Shown here: positions 34,080 to 45,387 of the stretch, piece after piece
Layout of the letters: every line of letters starts with the position of its first letter
How positions within the stretch are numbered: the first letter of the stretch is position 1
Source of the DNA: Proteles cristata cristata
Taxonomy: Eukaryota; Chordata; Mammalia; Carnivora; Hyaenidae
NCBI GenBank assembly: GCA_017311185.1
Contig: JAESUZ010000468.1
Span: forward strand, 887,501 to 951,500
Length of the DNA: 64,000 nt
Reading direction: 5' to 3'
Position numbers and translations under genes: made by a program
The notes under the pieces: generated by a model
Databases searched by the model: none
What the model was told of the DNA's origin: nothing
What the model saw: only the letters and a program-made list of their open reading frames with translations

Positions 34080-34960
34080 CCTACTGGAGTCAACTCGAAG
34101 AAGGTGCCAAACGAAACCCTAGACAATTTGCACACAGTACAAAACCAGAATAAAATAAATGTCCATGAGTTCATATTGACCTAAATCATCGAATAAATAA
34201 ATACATGGGGCAGAAGAACTATCTCTCTTTTAGACTAGACTTCCAATTAATACATGAGAAAGGAATGAGGCAAATAGAAAATCACCACTAGGCAAACTCT
34301 GTGTTCCAGGCACAATGGATGCTAAAAGGAGTAGGCGAAATTATACTGAGAGATAGGATAGTGACGTCATCCCAAATTACCTCCTCATGAGATGCCCATG
34401 AACGGCAAAAACAAATGATAACTTTGCAGTGGAGATGCCTGGCAGACACCATCTCAACCAGGTGACCAAAGTCCACACCATCAGTGATAAGATAATCAAC
34501 ATCACATCCTCTGGCCGCAATGTGCCGAGGACAGGTCACCTCTCTGGCGTCCTCCCCAGGACGTCAGAACCTCGGTCTCATCTTGAGAAATGTCCAACAA
34601 ACTCAAATGGAGGGACATCCTACAAAATAACTGGCCAGTGCTCTGTGAGTGTCAGAGTCAGAAGTCAAGGCCATACTGAGGATTCTCACAGAACGGGGAA
34701 AACAAGAAGATATGAGCACTGAGTGCAAAGCCCAACTCTGGGACTGCATCCCAGACCAGAAAGCAGAAATGAGTGGGAAAACTGGCATAAGGTCTGAAGA
34801 TAGTACATCATCAGTGTTACTTTCCTGCCTTGAATAATTATTCCCTTTGCTTATGTAAGATGTTTACTTTAAAGAGAAACCAAGTGAACAGTATACCAGA
34901 ACTCTCTCTAGTAATCCTGCAACTTTTATGCAATTCTAAAGTTATTTTTAAAAACGTTTA
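34080..34960 (+). repeat. L1M-type 3'-UTR, sense
   Basis: 'aaaataaatgtccatgagtt', 'aactttgcagtggagatgcc', 'caccatctcaaccaggtgac', 'ccacaccatcagtgataaga', 'ggagggacatcctacaaaat', 'aactggccagtgctctg', 'agcactgagtgcaaagccca' and 'ccagaactctctctagtaat' reproduce the order of the same old L1 3'-UTR family found at 25420-26205. The 97-codon frame 34429-34722 inside it is not a gene. Confidence 0.6.
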
Positions 34961-36789
34961 ACATGGCACAGAAATTCTCACCCAGGCCAAACTGTAGTGA
35001 CAGAGAGACGAGATTACACAGACCTTTTAAGCCTCGGGAACAACTTTGGACTCCACCCTGAGGATGAAGAGGATGCACCAAAAACCAAACATAGCCCGAA
35101 GACCAGCAACATGATCATGTAAAGTTCATTCTAGGTACAGGATGGAAGCTGGATTGGGGGTGAGATGGACAGCAGGCTAGGGAGGAAATCTCTTGGAGTC
35201 CATGCAGGAAAGGAGGGAGGTGTTGGACCATGAAGGGGAAGAGTGGAGGGGAGGGGTCTTTAGAACAGAGCAATGCCTGACCTGGTGACTAATTGGATGA
35301 AGACGGAAGGTGGGCCGGGACAGCAGCAGACAAGTGCAAGAAGACATCAGCTTTCTAACTTGGGCTGCTGGGTAAATGCTAGGCAGGAAAATAGCAGAGG
35401 AGCCAAGTTTGCAGAGACAGATTAGGAACTGAATTTGGACACGTTGATTGGCGCAGAGACAATGCATCCGTACGTCTTTCTTGTGCTAAAGTTTTCTTAG
35501 TCAGGGATGAGAGTCCTTGAGTCGACCTGTGTATAAAGAAACAAGTCACATTTTGCATAAGTAACTCCAGTTCCTTGAGAATTAGGTTGACAACCATGCG
35601 GCAGAAACTGGAGTCAGACTGGGTCACCGGGTACACTCTCGTATGGGCTCCGGAAGCTGGGCTTGCCGACTGTCATGCCCTCCCAGGTCACAGCCACTGT
35701 GGGCAGATCCACCTACAGATTCCTCCTCTTGTAGAACAGAGCGCTGTGTTGTACATGATGTAGAAAATGCTAATATTGCTTGTTTGCCTGTTTTTGTAAC
35801 CCAACAGATGCAGCTATCTCCAACAACTGCATTCCCTGAAGTGTGTTAATCCACTTAGGAAGTGCATAATTGATTTTTCAGTGAAATAGGGAGAAGAGTT
35901 GCTAGTTTCAAACCACAGGGTTTTTCACTCGTGATCACGCATTTGACCTTGACTCTTGAGTCAGATGCTTCTTTCAGTCCACAGCTCATTGGTAGACCCC
36001 TGAGAGGTGAGTTTGACATTCTATTTTGATTGGTCACACGGGATTACCAGGTCCTTACCACCAGACTACCAGTGTTACCAGGAAGCCAAGGTGGGATGGG
36101 GCTCTAACTAAAATCACGACTGCTCCTTTGAGCAAAAGTCCTCCACATGTCCTGGAGGTATGAAGCAGGTTTGTATGCAGAGACCTGTTTAAGACTTTGC
36201 CAAAAAAAATTTTTTTTTCCTGAATGTAATGATTTGACTTACATGTGGAAATTCTGCTCAGAATACAGAGGCGGAGTCTGGAATGCACTGAATAAACACT
36301 GTGCATGGAGACCCCTTGACAATGACCCTGGCCTTATGGCAGCTCATTCCACTGCACCTTTTAAAACTTAGCAACCACAGTGGACACATTCTCCCTGCTC
36401 TCAACTCATACCGCCTCTGCTGTGGTAACGGTTCATAGCACAGTCTTACATGCTGTCCGTTAGTGTTCTTAGAGCCTCCATGTTTGTAAGCACCCAGTAG
36501 GGCTGGAAATTGTGGAATGCAGAGCTAAGTCGAGCTAAGCATAGTTACTTATAGTAAAAGACTTAAATTGCCATGTGCCCTTCTAAATACTCTACAATAG
36601 AAGACACATAAAAGTCCTAGAACTCATGTGCCCACATCACCCTTACAAGCACGATTTAATGCACAGGGGTGGACTGGGTGGACTGGGTGATGAACTCGGC
36701 CTCTGACTGAGCAAACATTCATCGACAGCATAGGTAATGCTTAGGACCATGGTACTTAGAGTGACATTGGCTTCGGCCACTCAGGCTGT
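34961..36789. other. Unassigned segment, partly old repeat-like
   Basis: 34980-35480 is G/A-rich ('ggattgggggtgagatggac', 'tgaatttggacacgttgatt') and recalls a common ancient medium-reiterated repeat that I cannot name. 35480-36790 has no recognised gene or repeat. A T/A run lies at 36201-36219. Confidence 0.35.
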
Positions 36790-36980
36790 CTCACAAGTGC
36801 AGCCACGTGGCCTTTAACAAGTCATGCCCCTACACCTGGGTTCCCTCATCTGTAAGTGTAGGTAGTGATGTCTCTCCTGTCACAAAGGTCCTCACAAGCA
36901 CTAAGGGAAATAAAGTATGGTGAGCATGTAGTACAGTGTCTGACAAGTAGGAAACGTTCCCCAAATGGTGGCTCTTACTG
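36790..36980 (+). repeat. MIR SINE
   Basis: 'cgtggcctttaacaagtcat', 'gttccctcatctgtaagtg', 'aaaggtcctcacaagcacta' and 'tacagtgtctgacaagtagg' match the MIR consensus order from the post-tRNA region to the 3' end (gtgaccttgggcaagt... cctcatctgtaaaatggg... gtgaggattaaatga... acagtgcctggcacatag). It is a sense copy, ancient and inactive. Confidence 0.75.
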
Positions 36981-37869
36981 TTCAGGTTGGATCAGCCAAA
37001 CACGTCGGTGTCCCTCTCACTCTGTCACAGGCTTTCATTACTCAAGTGTGCCTCTGTCCCAAGGCCCAGTACCTTGGAGGGATTCCTGCTAGATAGCACA
37101 GGCCACTGAGAAGATTAGCACCATAATGTGTTGGTCAACAAATGAAATCAAGACCTAAGGACACAGGTGTGAACCAGACACAGAAATGTCTGTTTCTATT
37201 CTCACATAGAAAATTCCTGGGTTAAGGTCATCTTACTAAGTGGGGAGGTGATCCTGAGACTCAGGCAAAAGACGGTCCTCGTTTGCTTCCCCCGTGCCCC
37301 AGAAGGGCAGGAAAGACCTTTCCAAACAGTGTCACCTCCACAGCAGACTTTCTGGAGGCTCCTGGCCATGAGAGAGAAATGAGGGGAGATCAGGTGGGCA
37401 TGGAGTGAACCCCGCACTCCCATTCTGCAGAGCCCTGGGCATCATCTCCATGCATCACATCGAGAGATGTGCTTGAGAAATGCTGAACTGAACAGGCTCC
37501 TTAGAAAGCCCTGTAACCACACAAGGTGGGCTGTGAACCCTCAAGAAAGGGACGGAGGATGTGCTGCATCTCTAACTACGTGGACCACCGAATCCTTTCC
37601 CACAGAATGCCCGTTGTCCTCAAGAGGAATACTGAGGAAAACCCCAGTGTGTGGCAGAGTATTCTGGAAGTAGGGTGTTTCAGACTTGGGGAGAAAAACA
37701 AATCAAAGAAGAATCCATGTACGTGTGCACAAGTGTGCACATGTGTGTGACTGTGTGTGTCAGGGCAGGATCCTTGATCTCCTCTGCTCCCTCAAACACC
37801 ACACAGGTGCCAAGTCACCTAAACTGTGTGGAAATCCACTTTTTGGATAAAGCATCCGGGTACATTGTT
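36981..37869. other. Unassigned sequence
   Basis: No gene was recognised. A short GT-rich stretch ('gtgtgcacatgtgtgtgact') lies at about 37733-37760. Confidence 0.4.
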
Positions 37870-38113
37870 TTATTTAGTCTATTCTTTAATATTTTTAATT
37901 ATTTCTGAGAGAGAGAGAGAGACAGTGTGAACAGGGGAGGGCCAGAGAGAGAGGGAGACACAGAATCTGAAACAGGCTCCAGGCTCTGAGCTAGCTGTCA
38001 GCAAAGAGCCCAACGCAGGGCTCGAACCCACGAACCGTGAGATCATGACCTGAGCCAAAGTCGGAGGCTTAACCGACTGAGCCACCCAGGTGCCCCTTAT
38101 TTAGTCTATTCTT
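37870..38113 (-). mobile_element. Can-SINE, minus orientation, well preserved
   Basis: Minus-strand SINE (about 37887-38096) shows a (GA)n block, 'gaaacaggctccaggctctg', 'ggctcgaacccacgaaccgt', 'gagatcatgacctgagcc' and 'gccacccaggtgcccc'. A perfect 17-bp duplication, 'ttatttagtctattctt', flanks it at 37870-37886 and 38097-38113, so it is a fairly recent insertion. Confidence 0.95.
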
Positions 38114-38209
38114 AACTGTTCCCCCCAGAGTGTCACACAGTGTCTGACGAACAATAGTCACTCGGTGAATGTGTGTGACTGATGGGGAGTCTTTATATAC
38201 AAATGGTAG

Positions 38210-38213
<4 letters not shown>

Positions 38214-38253
<40 letters not shown>
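38214..38253. repeat. Microsatellite (CA)20
   Basis: Uninterrupted CA dinucleotide run of about 20 units, long enough to be length-variable between individuals. It lies 100 bp after a SINE in otherwise unique sequence. Confidence 0.97.
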
Positions 38254-38256
<3 letters not shown>

Positions 38257-38699
38257 CCTTCAGTGGAAGTCCACCAATGCAAGATGTTGTTTGAGAAAAA
38301 CTAGCAGAATAAATTTTTGGAAGGGTTAAGCTCCCCTTGACTGACCTTGAAACATTGAGGCAAAGACTGCCCACCACTGGTTTCTATGGATTTCCACAGC
38401 ATTTGCTCTCTCAAAACTTATGAACAACACTCAGAAAAAGTACTGTGCTCCTGCTTCGGAGCACCTGTAGTTATTCAGCTAGGGTGAAAGAACATATTTT
38501 GTGCCTTCCCCTTTCACTGTCTAATCTGTCTATGTATCAAATATCTATTTCGGCTAGCAAACACGCAGACCACCCCCTTCCCTTGGCTTCTCCCCACCTC
38601 CCTTACAGTTTTATGCTGCTTTCTAATTAAAAGAAAAGTTTAAGATGTAATTCAACATGTCAGGGGGAAAAAAAGAAGGAAGGCTCCATGAAATGGAAA
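38254..38699. other. Unassigned sequence
   Basis: No gene recognised. A perfect 7-bp hairpin 'gtgctcc-tgcttc-ggagcac' is at 38445-38464, without the rest of any known small RNA. Confidence 0.4.
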
Positions 38700-39000
38700 A
38701 AGAAAGTCACATATTTGCAGATTTTTAATGAAGAGGTTTTTAAAATATTTTCTTACACACACAAAGTTAATGCATCGGTAGGTGAGTTGTAAACGCTTCT
38801 TTTCGTTCCATAATTATAAGTGAAATGTTCTTTAATGCGCAATAATAATGTTCAAGCTGTGCTATTTTGCAGCTAATAATTATACACAACAGCGTGGGGC
38901 ATGATAGCTAACAGAAAGTTTTCCTTCTTAATGTATTACCCACATCTCTCCTCTCCCTGCTACCTGCCTTATTTGCAGTGACTATGCTTTTTAATCCGCT
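38700..39000. promoter_or_regulatory. Candidate conserved non-coding element
   Basis: Repeat-free block with 'aaagttaatgcatcggtagg', 'ccataattataagtgaaatg', 'tttaatgcgcaataataatg' and 'gcagctaataattatacac'. It is dense in ATTA/TAAT homeodomain cores and retains CpGs in AT-rich context ('aatgcgcaa', 'acagcgtgg'), which is unusual in neutrally evolving mammalian DNA. Both traits suggest selective constraint. There is no coding frame. Confidence 0.45.
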
Positions 39001-39800
39001 CTTTATTCTAGGGATAGCAGCTCTAGTTAGTTACTTTCTTAAGGAAAGAAAGTGAGGCAAGACTGCTGACTGGCTAAAATCACTCCCATACAAAGTGAAG
39101 TCTATAATAGGCTTGCCTTTAAAAAAGAGAGAGAGAGAGAAAGAAAGACAAACTAAACTACAGCTAAGCTTAAAATGTGCTCGCTCGAATCCTTGGTATT
39201 AAAAGGTCAGGAGTCTGCAGCACAGTCCAACCCAGTGTTGTCGAAACAAGACTAGAAGCTTGGCAACAGACACAGAGGCCATCAAGCCCTGGCACCAGCT
39301 ATCAATTTCTGCGCAGATGGAGAAATAAATTTATCATTGAACAGCCGCATTTGTTATTGTGGACATGCACCATTTCCGAGGTATCTTGAGGTTAGCCAGC
39401 TGTGTATCCAAGTCAGCTTCTCCATTAGCTTCTCAGCCACAATGTTCCCTTGAAATTGCTGAATATATTATGTGATTTTCCTTGAAGAAAGCAGGAGAGA
39501 AGCTGCCACACGTATTACGAAAAGCCATACCCAATAGACGGAGATTTGGTTGGAGACATTTGAGGAAACCAACTTACCTCAAACTGAGTGTTCTAAACAG
39601 TTTAGATGAATTAACTTCTTCATAAATTTGAGGAACCGTAAAGGGAATGTAACCCGGATACAGCAATTGATTCAGCATTCCTGACTTTCAGGATACCTAA
39701 TGCTCATTTGGAGAGTTGCCTGGACTGCTTCAGCGAACATTTAGCTCATTTCCAGCTGTTCTAAACATACCTCCCTCTTAACGGCTCACAATAAACTGAC
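39001..39800. promoter_or_regulatory. Candidate conserved block with (GA)n
   Basis: Continuation of the repeat-free region. It has a short GA tract at 39127-39140, then 'ctgcgcagatggagaaataa', 'gaacagccgcatttgttatt', 'ccttgaaattgctgaatata' and 'aatagacggagatttggttg'. Retained CpGs and the lack of any interspersed element over about 700 bp fit regulatory DNA. The 70-codon frame 39177-39389 shows no known motif. Confidence 0.38.
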
Positions 39801-40816
39801 CATGTGGGTTAATACCTAGTTATTATCCCTTGCTGTTATAAACTACGAAAAAGTATTCTTTGGCACAAACTTGTGGCACTATCTGCAGCCATACCCAGCA
39901 CAGATTACTTAAAGGAGTATAATTTATACTTCGTACTACAGAGCAGCTAGGAATGCAGGTCAGAAGGCCAGCTGTGTGGTACGGCTCAGGACATGGGGTC
40001 ATTTCTAAACTAGGTGGTATTCTACCTCGTGCATGAGAAACTATATGCATGTACAGGGCCACATTACAGAATCCAGAAATTACTCCCGTTTCTTATTGGT
40101 AGATATAGCCAGGATTTTCCAGAAGCTTCCATAGGTAAAATATTTCCACAATTGAAATATTTTACAACTGAAAATAATAGACTAATACAAGGAGAGAATT
40201 TGATGGGACCTTAGATAACATACACTCTCTCTGCTCATTTCACATTGGGAGCAGATGGTTCTGAGGCTACCTCGCCCAAGGCTGATACATGGCCAATCTT
40301 ATTGTGACTTGTCACCCCACAAATCACCAAACTAGGCTCCAATAGCTACACAAATGTTCCATTCTCAATTATTTCTCTATGCACAGGCTTAGTTTGGTGC
40401 ATGCTTTATTGAAGAGTGAGATCTGGACTTCAGGTGGTTGAGGTCGAGATTATTAGCACAACAGAACACAAAGACTCAAAAAGCTAACAAAACAAGGTAG
40501 ACAGACATCTTGAGATAACAGATATGTGGGCCTGCTTTTCCTCAGGGAAGAGATGCTGAACTGGAAGGCACCTGTGAAAGTCTGAGCTGAGATTTTGGTG
40601 CCTACATAATACTCGTGGAAGAAGACTTAAAGTCTGGGGCATGCCGCTGGGAGGGATCCTTATATACTACCCCAACCTTGGTCTAGAACTCCAAAAATAC
40701 TGCTATGAAAGTCAATACACTGGAAGTAAAGCATCCTGTTCACAGACTGCAGGTCAGAATCAAATTCTCTGGATGACCCAATCATTTAAAATGACCCCAC
40801 GTAGTTAGTGGCCCTC
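39801..40816. other. Unassigned sequence
   Basis: No gene or clear repeat recognised. Confidence 0.4.
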
Positions 40817-41058
40817 AAAACATGCCAGAAGTATGGGGCACGTGGGCACCTCAGTTAGTTGACTCTCCGACTCTTAATTTTGACTCAAGTCATGATCTCA
40901 TGGTTCACAAGTTTGAGCCCCGAGCTGGGCTCTATGCTGACAGATCAGAGCCTGCCTGAGAGAGGGGATTCCCTCTCTGCCCCTCCCCTGCTGTGCTCTC
41001 TCTCTCTCTCTCTCTCTCTCAAAATAAATTAATTAATTTTTAAAAACTTGCCAAAGTG
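40817..41058 (+). mobile_element. Can-SINE, plus orientation, diverged
   Basis: Body (about 40835-41041) with a mutated head ('ggggcacgtgggcacctcag') and then 'gactcaagtcatgatctcat', 'gagctgggctctatgctgac', a (TC)n block (about 40997-41020) and an 'aaaataaattaattaat' tail. Imperfect flanks, 'aaaacatgccagaagtat' / 'aaaaacttgccaaagtg', fit an aged duplication. Confidence 0.9.
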
Positions 41059-42231
41059 AAAAAAAAAGTCTCCAGAGGAAGATCAAGAAACAACAGGCGA
41101 CAGAAACAGCCCTGTGGGCTGCAGATGTTGAAAATATCAAAGGCTCTAAAATATCGATGCTTACTCTGTTCAAGAATATAATATCTAAATTGAAATTTGG
41201 GGATACAACACTGGAAACTACAAAAAATAATATATTTTAAAAGGCACCCTCTAAACTTTAGACACAAGCAAATAATTGAAGATCTCATTTACTTAACTTA
41301 ACAGCAGATTAGACAGAGCTAAAAGATGGTTGAATAAACATAGGGTAACATTGGGGTAAAAAAAATAGAAAAAAAAAGTTCCAATCAGAAAAACAGAAAT
41401 CACTATTAAGTATTTTTTAAAGGACTTCAACATAGAGAAATGGTTACACAGAGAGGAAAAGCTGAGAACCCAAACAGGAGACGGTGAGATAGTCCAGAGT
41501 GGAGCAATGGCCAGAGCTGCTAACCTGACCCACCCAAAGAGCAAAGGAAAGATGTGGGGTTGCTGGCACCCGGGGTCCGTGAGAGGAAGCACAGATGAGC
41601 CTTCCCAGCAGTAGCCCGGGTCACAGAGTAAATGCTGTTGTTTCCAGAGACTTAAGAAAGGCAGGGGATAACTTAGCTTTGCCCATGCTTTCTCCCTCAC
41701 TTGCCAAATCTACCCACAACCTAACTGTCCTAGGAATCTGCCATTTGCAGACTGCCATCATCAGTGACCCCATGAGACAGCTCAGAGCAAGGAGAGGCCA
41801 ACAAGTGACTCGGGTAGCCAACAGGCCAAGAACTGGTACCAGAAAATTAAAGGCATGGACGTTTGGGATGAGGTGGGTGGTGTAATCTATTTCCTTGGCC
41901 CATCGAAGAAGGAGAGAAAGAAAAAAGGTCGTGGAAGCAATGTTTAGGATGGACAGTTGGGATCTGATACAACACTCAACCCACAGAATTGTCAGACCCA
42001 GTCAGCAAGGTAAAGGTAAAAGAAATTTGCAACTAGAAATACCATAGGCAAAGTACAGAAAAGCAAAAAGCAAAAGAAAAGTGTTGAAAGAGGGAAAAGG
42101 CATCACTTTCAAAAACGTGACCATTCACTGGCATAGGCCACCTTTCTAACCAGAAGAAGGCATAGGACTTTCCAAGACCTTTTAGTCTTTTTATGCATGC
42201 ACGTGTCTCACTTGGTCAGTGCAGCACTGGC
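41059..42231. other. Unassigned sequence
   Basis: A-rich patches (41358-41380) and unique sequence. The minus-strand frame 41293-41700 (135 codons) has a run of hydrophobic residues near its C-terminus, which results from the A-rich patch read in reverse. It matches nothing known. Confidence 0.35.
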
Positions 42232-42305
42232 TTGTGAGAGCTGGGGCTCTCAGCCTTGGCTGCATGGTAAAGACCACTGGGAAGCTTGAAAAGCACGTTA
42301 ATTGG
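42232..42305. repeat. hAT-Charlie fragment (MER5-like)
   Basis: 'ggctctcagccttggctgca', 'tggtaaagaccactgggaag' and 'cttgaaaag' resemble the MER5-type left end (ggttctcaaccctggctgcacattagaatcacctgggaagctt). Only about 70 bp remains. Confidence 0.4.
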
Positions 42306-42572
42306 CCGTACACCTGCCAAATTAAATCAGGATTCTGGAGAAAGATTTGTGAATTCGTTGCATTGATGTTTACTTGTTTTAATTCTCTGCAGCTGATTAC
42401 AGTGAAAATTAAGTCTAGAAAACACTGTTATGGAAACATTCTGATGTGGATCTAGGAAAGAAGAAGCCCCAGCACAAGTGAGGAGATTGGTGTAAAGCGA
42501 TAAGAACCACAGCTTCTTCATTTCTTTCTGCACCAAAGTTATTTCTTTGGGTTACACTGATTTATGACCATG

Positions 42573-42617
42573 TAAAGTAGTGGCTCTCATTATCACCTGA
42601 GTAGATTTTAAAAAGCA
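42573..42617. repeat. hAT-like left end, possibly split
   Basis: 'gtagtggctctcattatcac' with 'ctgagtagattttaaaaagc' is like the left end of a MER5/Charlie element. A matching right end, 'taagtgattctatctgcatc' plus 'aaaggttgagaaccacc', occurs at 44549-44586, on the other side of an antisense L1 block. Confidence 0.35.
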
Positions 42618-44200
42618 TTTTGTAGAATGAATGGAAGTTAAAAGTTAGACAGAGATCTCATGTACTCTTCACCGAGGTTACATCTTACAATACAATATCA
42701 AAACCAACAGACTGTGGTATGATGAGTTCCATGCTATACATGTATGGTTCTAGGGATGCCTCCATTTTATAAGGTGTGTACATCCCAGCAACCAACACCA
42801 TGATCGAGGTACGTAACTACTCTATCAGCACAAGACTTTCTATCATGCTACCTCTTTATGGTCCATCCCATCCCGGTCCCCTGAAAGCCACTAAGTTGTT
42901 ACCTATTTCCCTAATTTTGCTGTTTTGAGATGTTATATAAGTGAAATCATTCCCTATGTGACCTTTTGAGATTGGCTTCTTTTTCTTTTCTCTCAGCATA
43001 ATGCACTTATATATAGTTGAGTCACAGATTCTTTTAAATCTACATTTCTGGTATACCTTTTCACCAGTGTGTGTAGACCCTTTACATTTAATGTAGTTGT
43101 TGATATGTTAGGGCTTAAGTCTAGTATTTTGGGTTTTGTTCTGTTTATTTCCTCTGTTTCTTGTGGGGTTTCTTTTTCGTTTGTTTTATTTTTCCTGGCT
43201 TCCTGTGGGTTGCTTGAATGTTGTCTTTTTAGAATTCCATTTTTCTTTATTCAGTGTTTTGCTTGTATCTCTTTATATAGCTCATTTAGTGATTGGTCTA
43301 GGTATTGCATTATATAGACATAATTCGTCATAGCCTAATGGTGTCTTTATTCTACTCATTTGAGTGAGGCATGCAAATATATCTCCCTTTATTTCCTTTA
43401 CTTTCTCTCATTTATAATATAATTATATTAAATACTTCCTCTTTATACCTAGAGAGTCACATTAGACAGTGTTATAATTTTTGTCTCTTTCAAAGAAGTG
43501 AAAGCTCAAGAAAAGAGGAAAGGCCATTGTATTCACCAATATTTTTTCTTTTCTATTTTTCTTTTTCTTCCTGATATTCCAAGATTCCTTTTTTAAAATT
43601 ATTTTCTTTCTATCCTGAGAATTTGATTTAGCTATTTCTTTTAGTTTTCCTTCATCTTAAAATGTTCTTATTTCTTATTTACTCCTGAAGGATATTTTTG
43701 CTGGATATAGAATTCTGGGTTGAGAGTTCTTTCCTTCCAACATTTAAACAATGTTATGCCATTACCTTCTGGCCTCTGTGTTTCCTTTCCTTATTATCTG
43801 TTGTTGTTGTCATTGTTGTTTTTATAGCTTTATTGGACTATAACTGATATTTTTTAAAGTACACATTTTTATTTTTAATGTATACAATTTGATACATTTG
43901 TACATCTGCATATACCTGTAATACTGTCCCCATAAGCAAGGTAATAAATGTACCCATCACCTTCAAAAGTTACTTGTGTCGCTTTGTTTTTATATCATAT
44001 TTAACATGAGATCTACCCTCTTAATAAATGTTTAAGCATATAATGCATTTTTGTTAACTTTGGGCACCATATTGTCCCATAGATTCCTCAAACTTACTCA
44101 TCTTGTATAACTGAACTGCAGTAAGTCCCCAATTCCCCCTTCCCCTGCCCCTGATAGCCACTACTCTCTCTTCTGCTTCTATACATTTTACTATTTTGCA
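42618..44200 (-). repeat. L1M-derived block, antisense
   Basis: The plus strand carries antisense L1M words: 'acgtaactactctatcagca', 'cctgaaagccactaagttgt', 'gaaatcattccctatgtgac', 'ctcagcataatgcact', 'gatatttttgctggatatag', 'aattctgggttgagagttct', 'ttattggactataactgata' and 'gtaataaatgtacccatcac'. The T-rich bias of the plus strand fits. At least two pieces of 3'-region sequence are joined in an order that suggests rearrangement or two insertions. No frame is preserved. Confidence 0.6.
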
Positions 44201-44962
44201 GGATTGGGGGAAGGCACACAATCCTGGCCATCTTGATTTCTGAGGAGAAATCTACTGTCATTCAAATGGTTTTACCCAGCAGGTAAGGTGTCACTGCACT
44301 CTTGCTACTTTAAGGTTTCTTTCTCTAGTTTTCAGAAGTTGATCTATACTTTGTCTTGGTATACATTTCTTCTAGTTCATCCTGTTTAGGGTTCACTCTT
44401 TGCTTGTTTGTTCCATGTATAGTGTCTAGAGTTTTCAGCTCTACTCTGTGGGAATAGGAAAAAGTATATCTACTCCATTTTTATGGACTTGGAAAGCTTC
44501 CAGTAAATGCTATGAGATTTTGTTGAATTGACTAGCGGGGGCTCACACTAAGTGATTCTATCTGCATCAAAGGTTGAGAACCACCAATAGATCTCAGAAC
44601 TTCAATTAACTGAAGTTAAGAAAATCAACAATTCTATTGAAATGAGTGCATCATTTAACTTAAATTTTATTCTGAAGAGCTTTTTTTAAACCAATGTTGT
44701 TGAAAATCTTTCTAAAATGTACCTTTGTACCTTTTTAAATAAGTTGACCTAACTGAATCCTATGATTACCAAGAATTCTGCATCAATATGTCATTTACAT
44801 TTGAACAATTCTTTGAGAAAAAATTGAGCTATAGTAGACACCTAAGTGTAATTTCAAAACATCCCTGGAAGTTTGGTATATTTTATATAACTACACCAAA
44901 TTTATTTATTTTCTTTTGATACATTTTATTCCATAACTTAGATATAAAATACAGATTGTTTA
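44201..44962. other. Unassigned sequence with hAT-like right end
   Basis: Contains the MER5-like right end at about 44549-44586 ('aaaggttgagaaccacc'). The rest is AT-rich and unassigned. Confidence 0.35.
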
Positions 44963-45173
44963 AGACTTTTTATTAGTTTAGGGGCGCCTGGGTGGCTTAG
45001 TCGGTTAAGCGTCCGACTTTCGCTTGGGTCATGATCTCGCGGTTCGTGGGTTCGAGCCCTGCATCGGGCTCTGTGCTGACTGCCGGCTCAGAGCCTGGAG
45101 CCTGTTTCAGTCTGTGACCCCCTCTCTCTCTGACCCTCCCCTGCTCACGCTGTCTCTCTGTCTATCTCCTAGA

Positions 45174-45209
<36 letters not shown>

Positions 45210-45227
45210 AGACTTTTTATTAGTTTA
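44963..45227 (+). mobile_element. Can-SINE, plus orientation, full length, young
   Basis: Complete body (44981-45209) starting 'ggggcgcctgggtggcttag', with 'ctcgcggttcgtgggttcga' (B-box region), 'ctggagcctgtttcagtct', a CT-rich segment, 'tcctag' and a long (AAAT)n tail (about 45175-45209). The 18-bp duplication 'agactttttattagttta' is perfect (44963-44980, 45210-45227). It belongs to the same subfamily as the copies at 1749 and 7733. Confidence 0.97.
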
Positions 45228-45387
45228 ATTCACATTAATTGAAGTGTTAATCTTAGAACAATAATATGGTGATTTTCAAAAATAAAACATTAGGTAGTAT
45301 AATTTGTTTGCTAAAATTGGTGGAGTTAGGGAACATCCAGCGTATTTCTTGTTCTTGAGTGAGATGACAAAATGTTTTATAAATGAC

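Noticed and set aside
38445..38464. U6 snRNA-like start (hairpin gtgctcc...ggagcac)
   Set aside because: Only the first hairpin resembles U6. The conserved internal sequence that should follow is absent.
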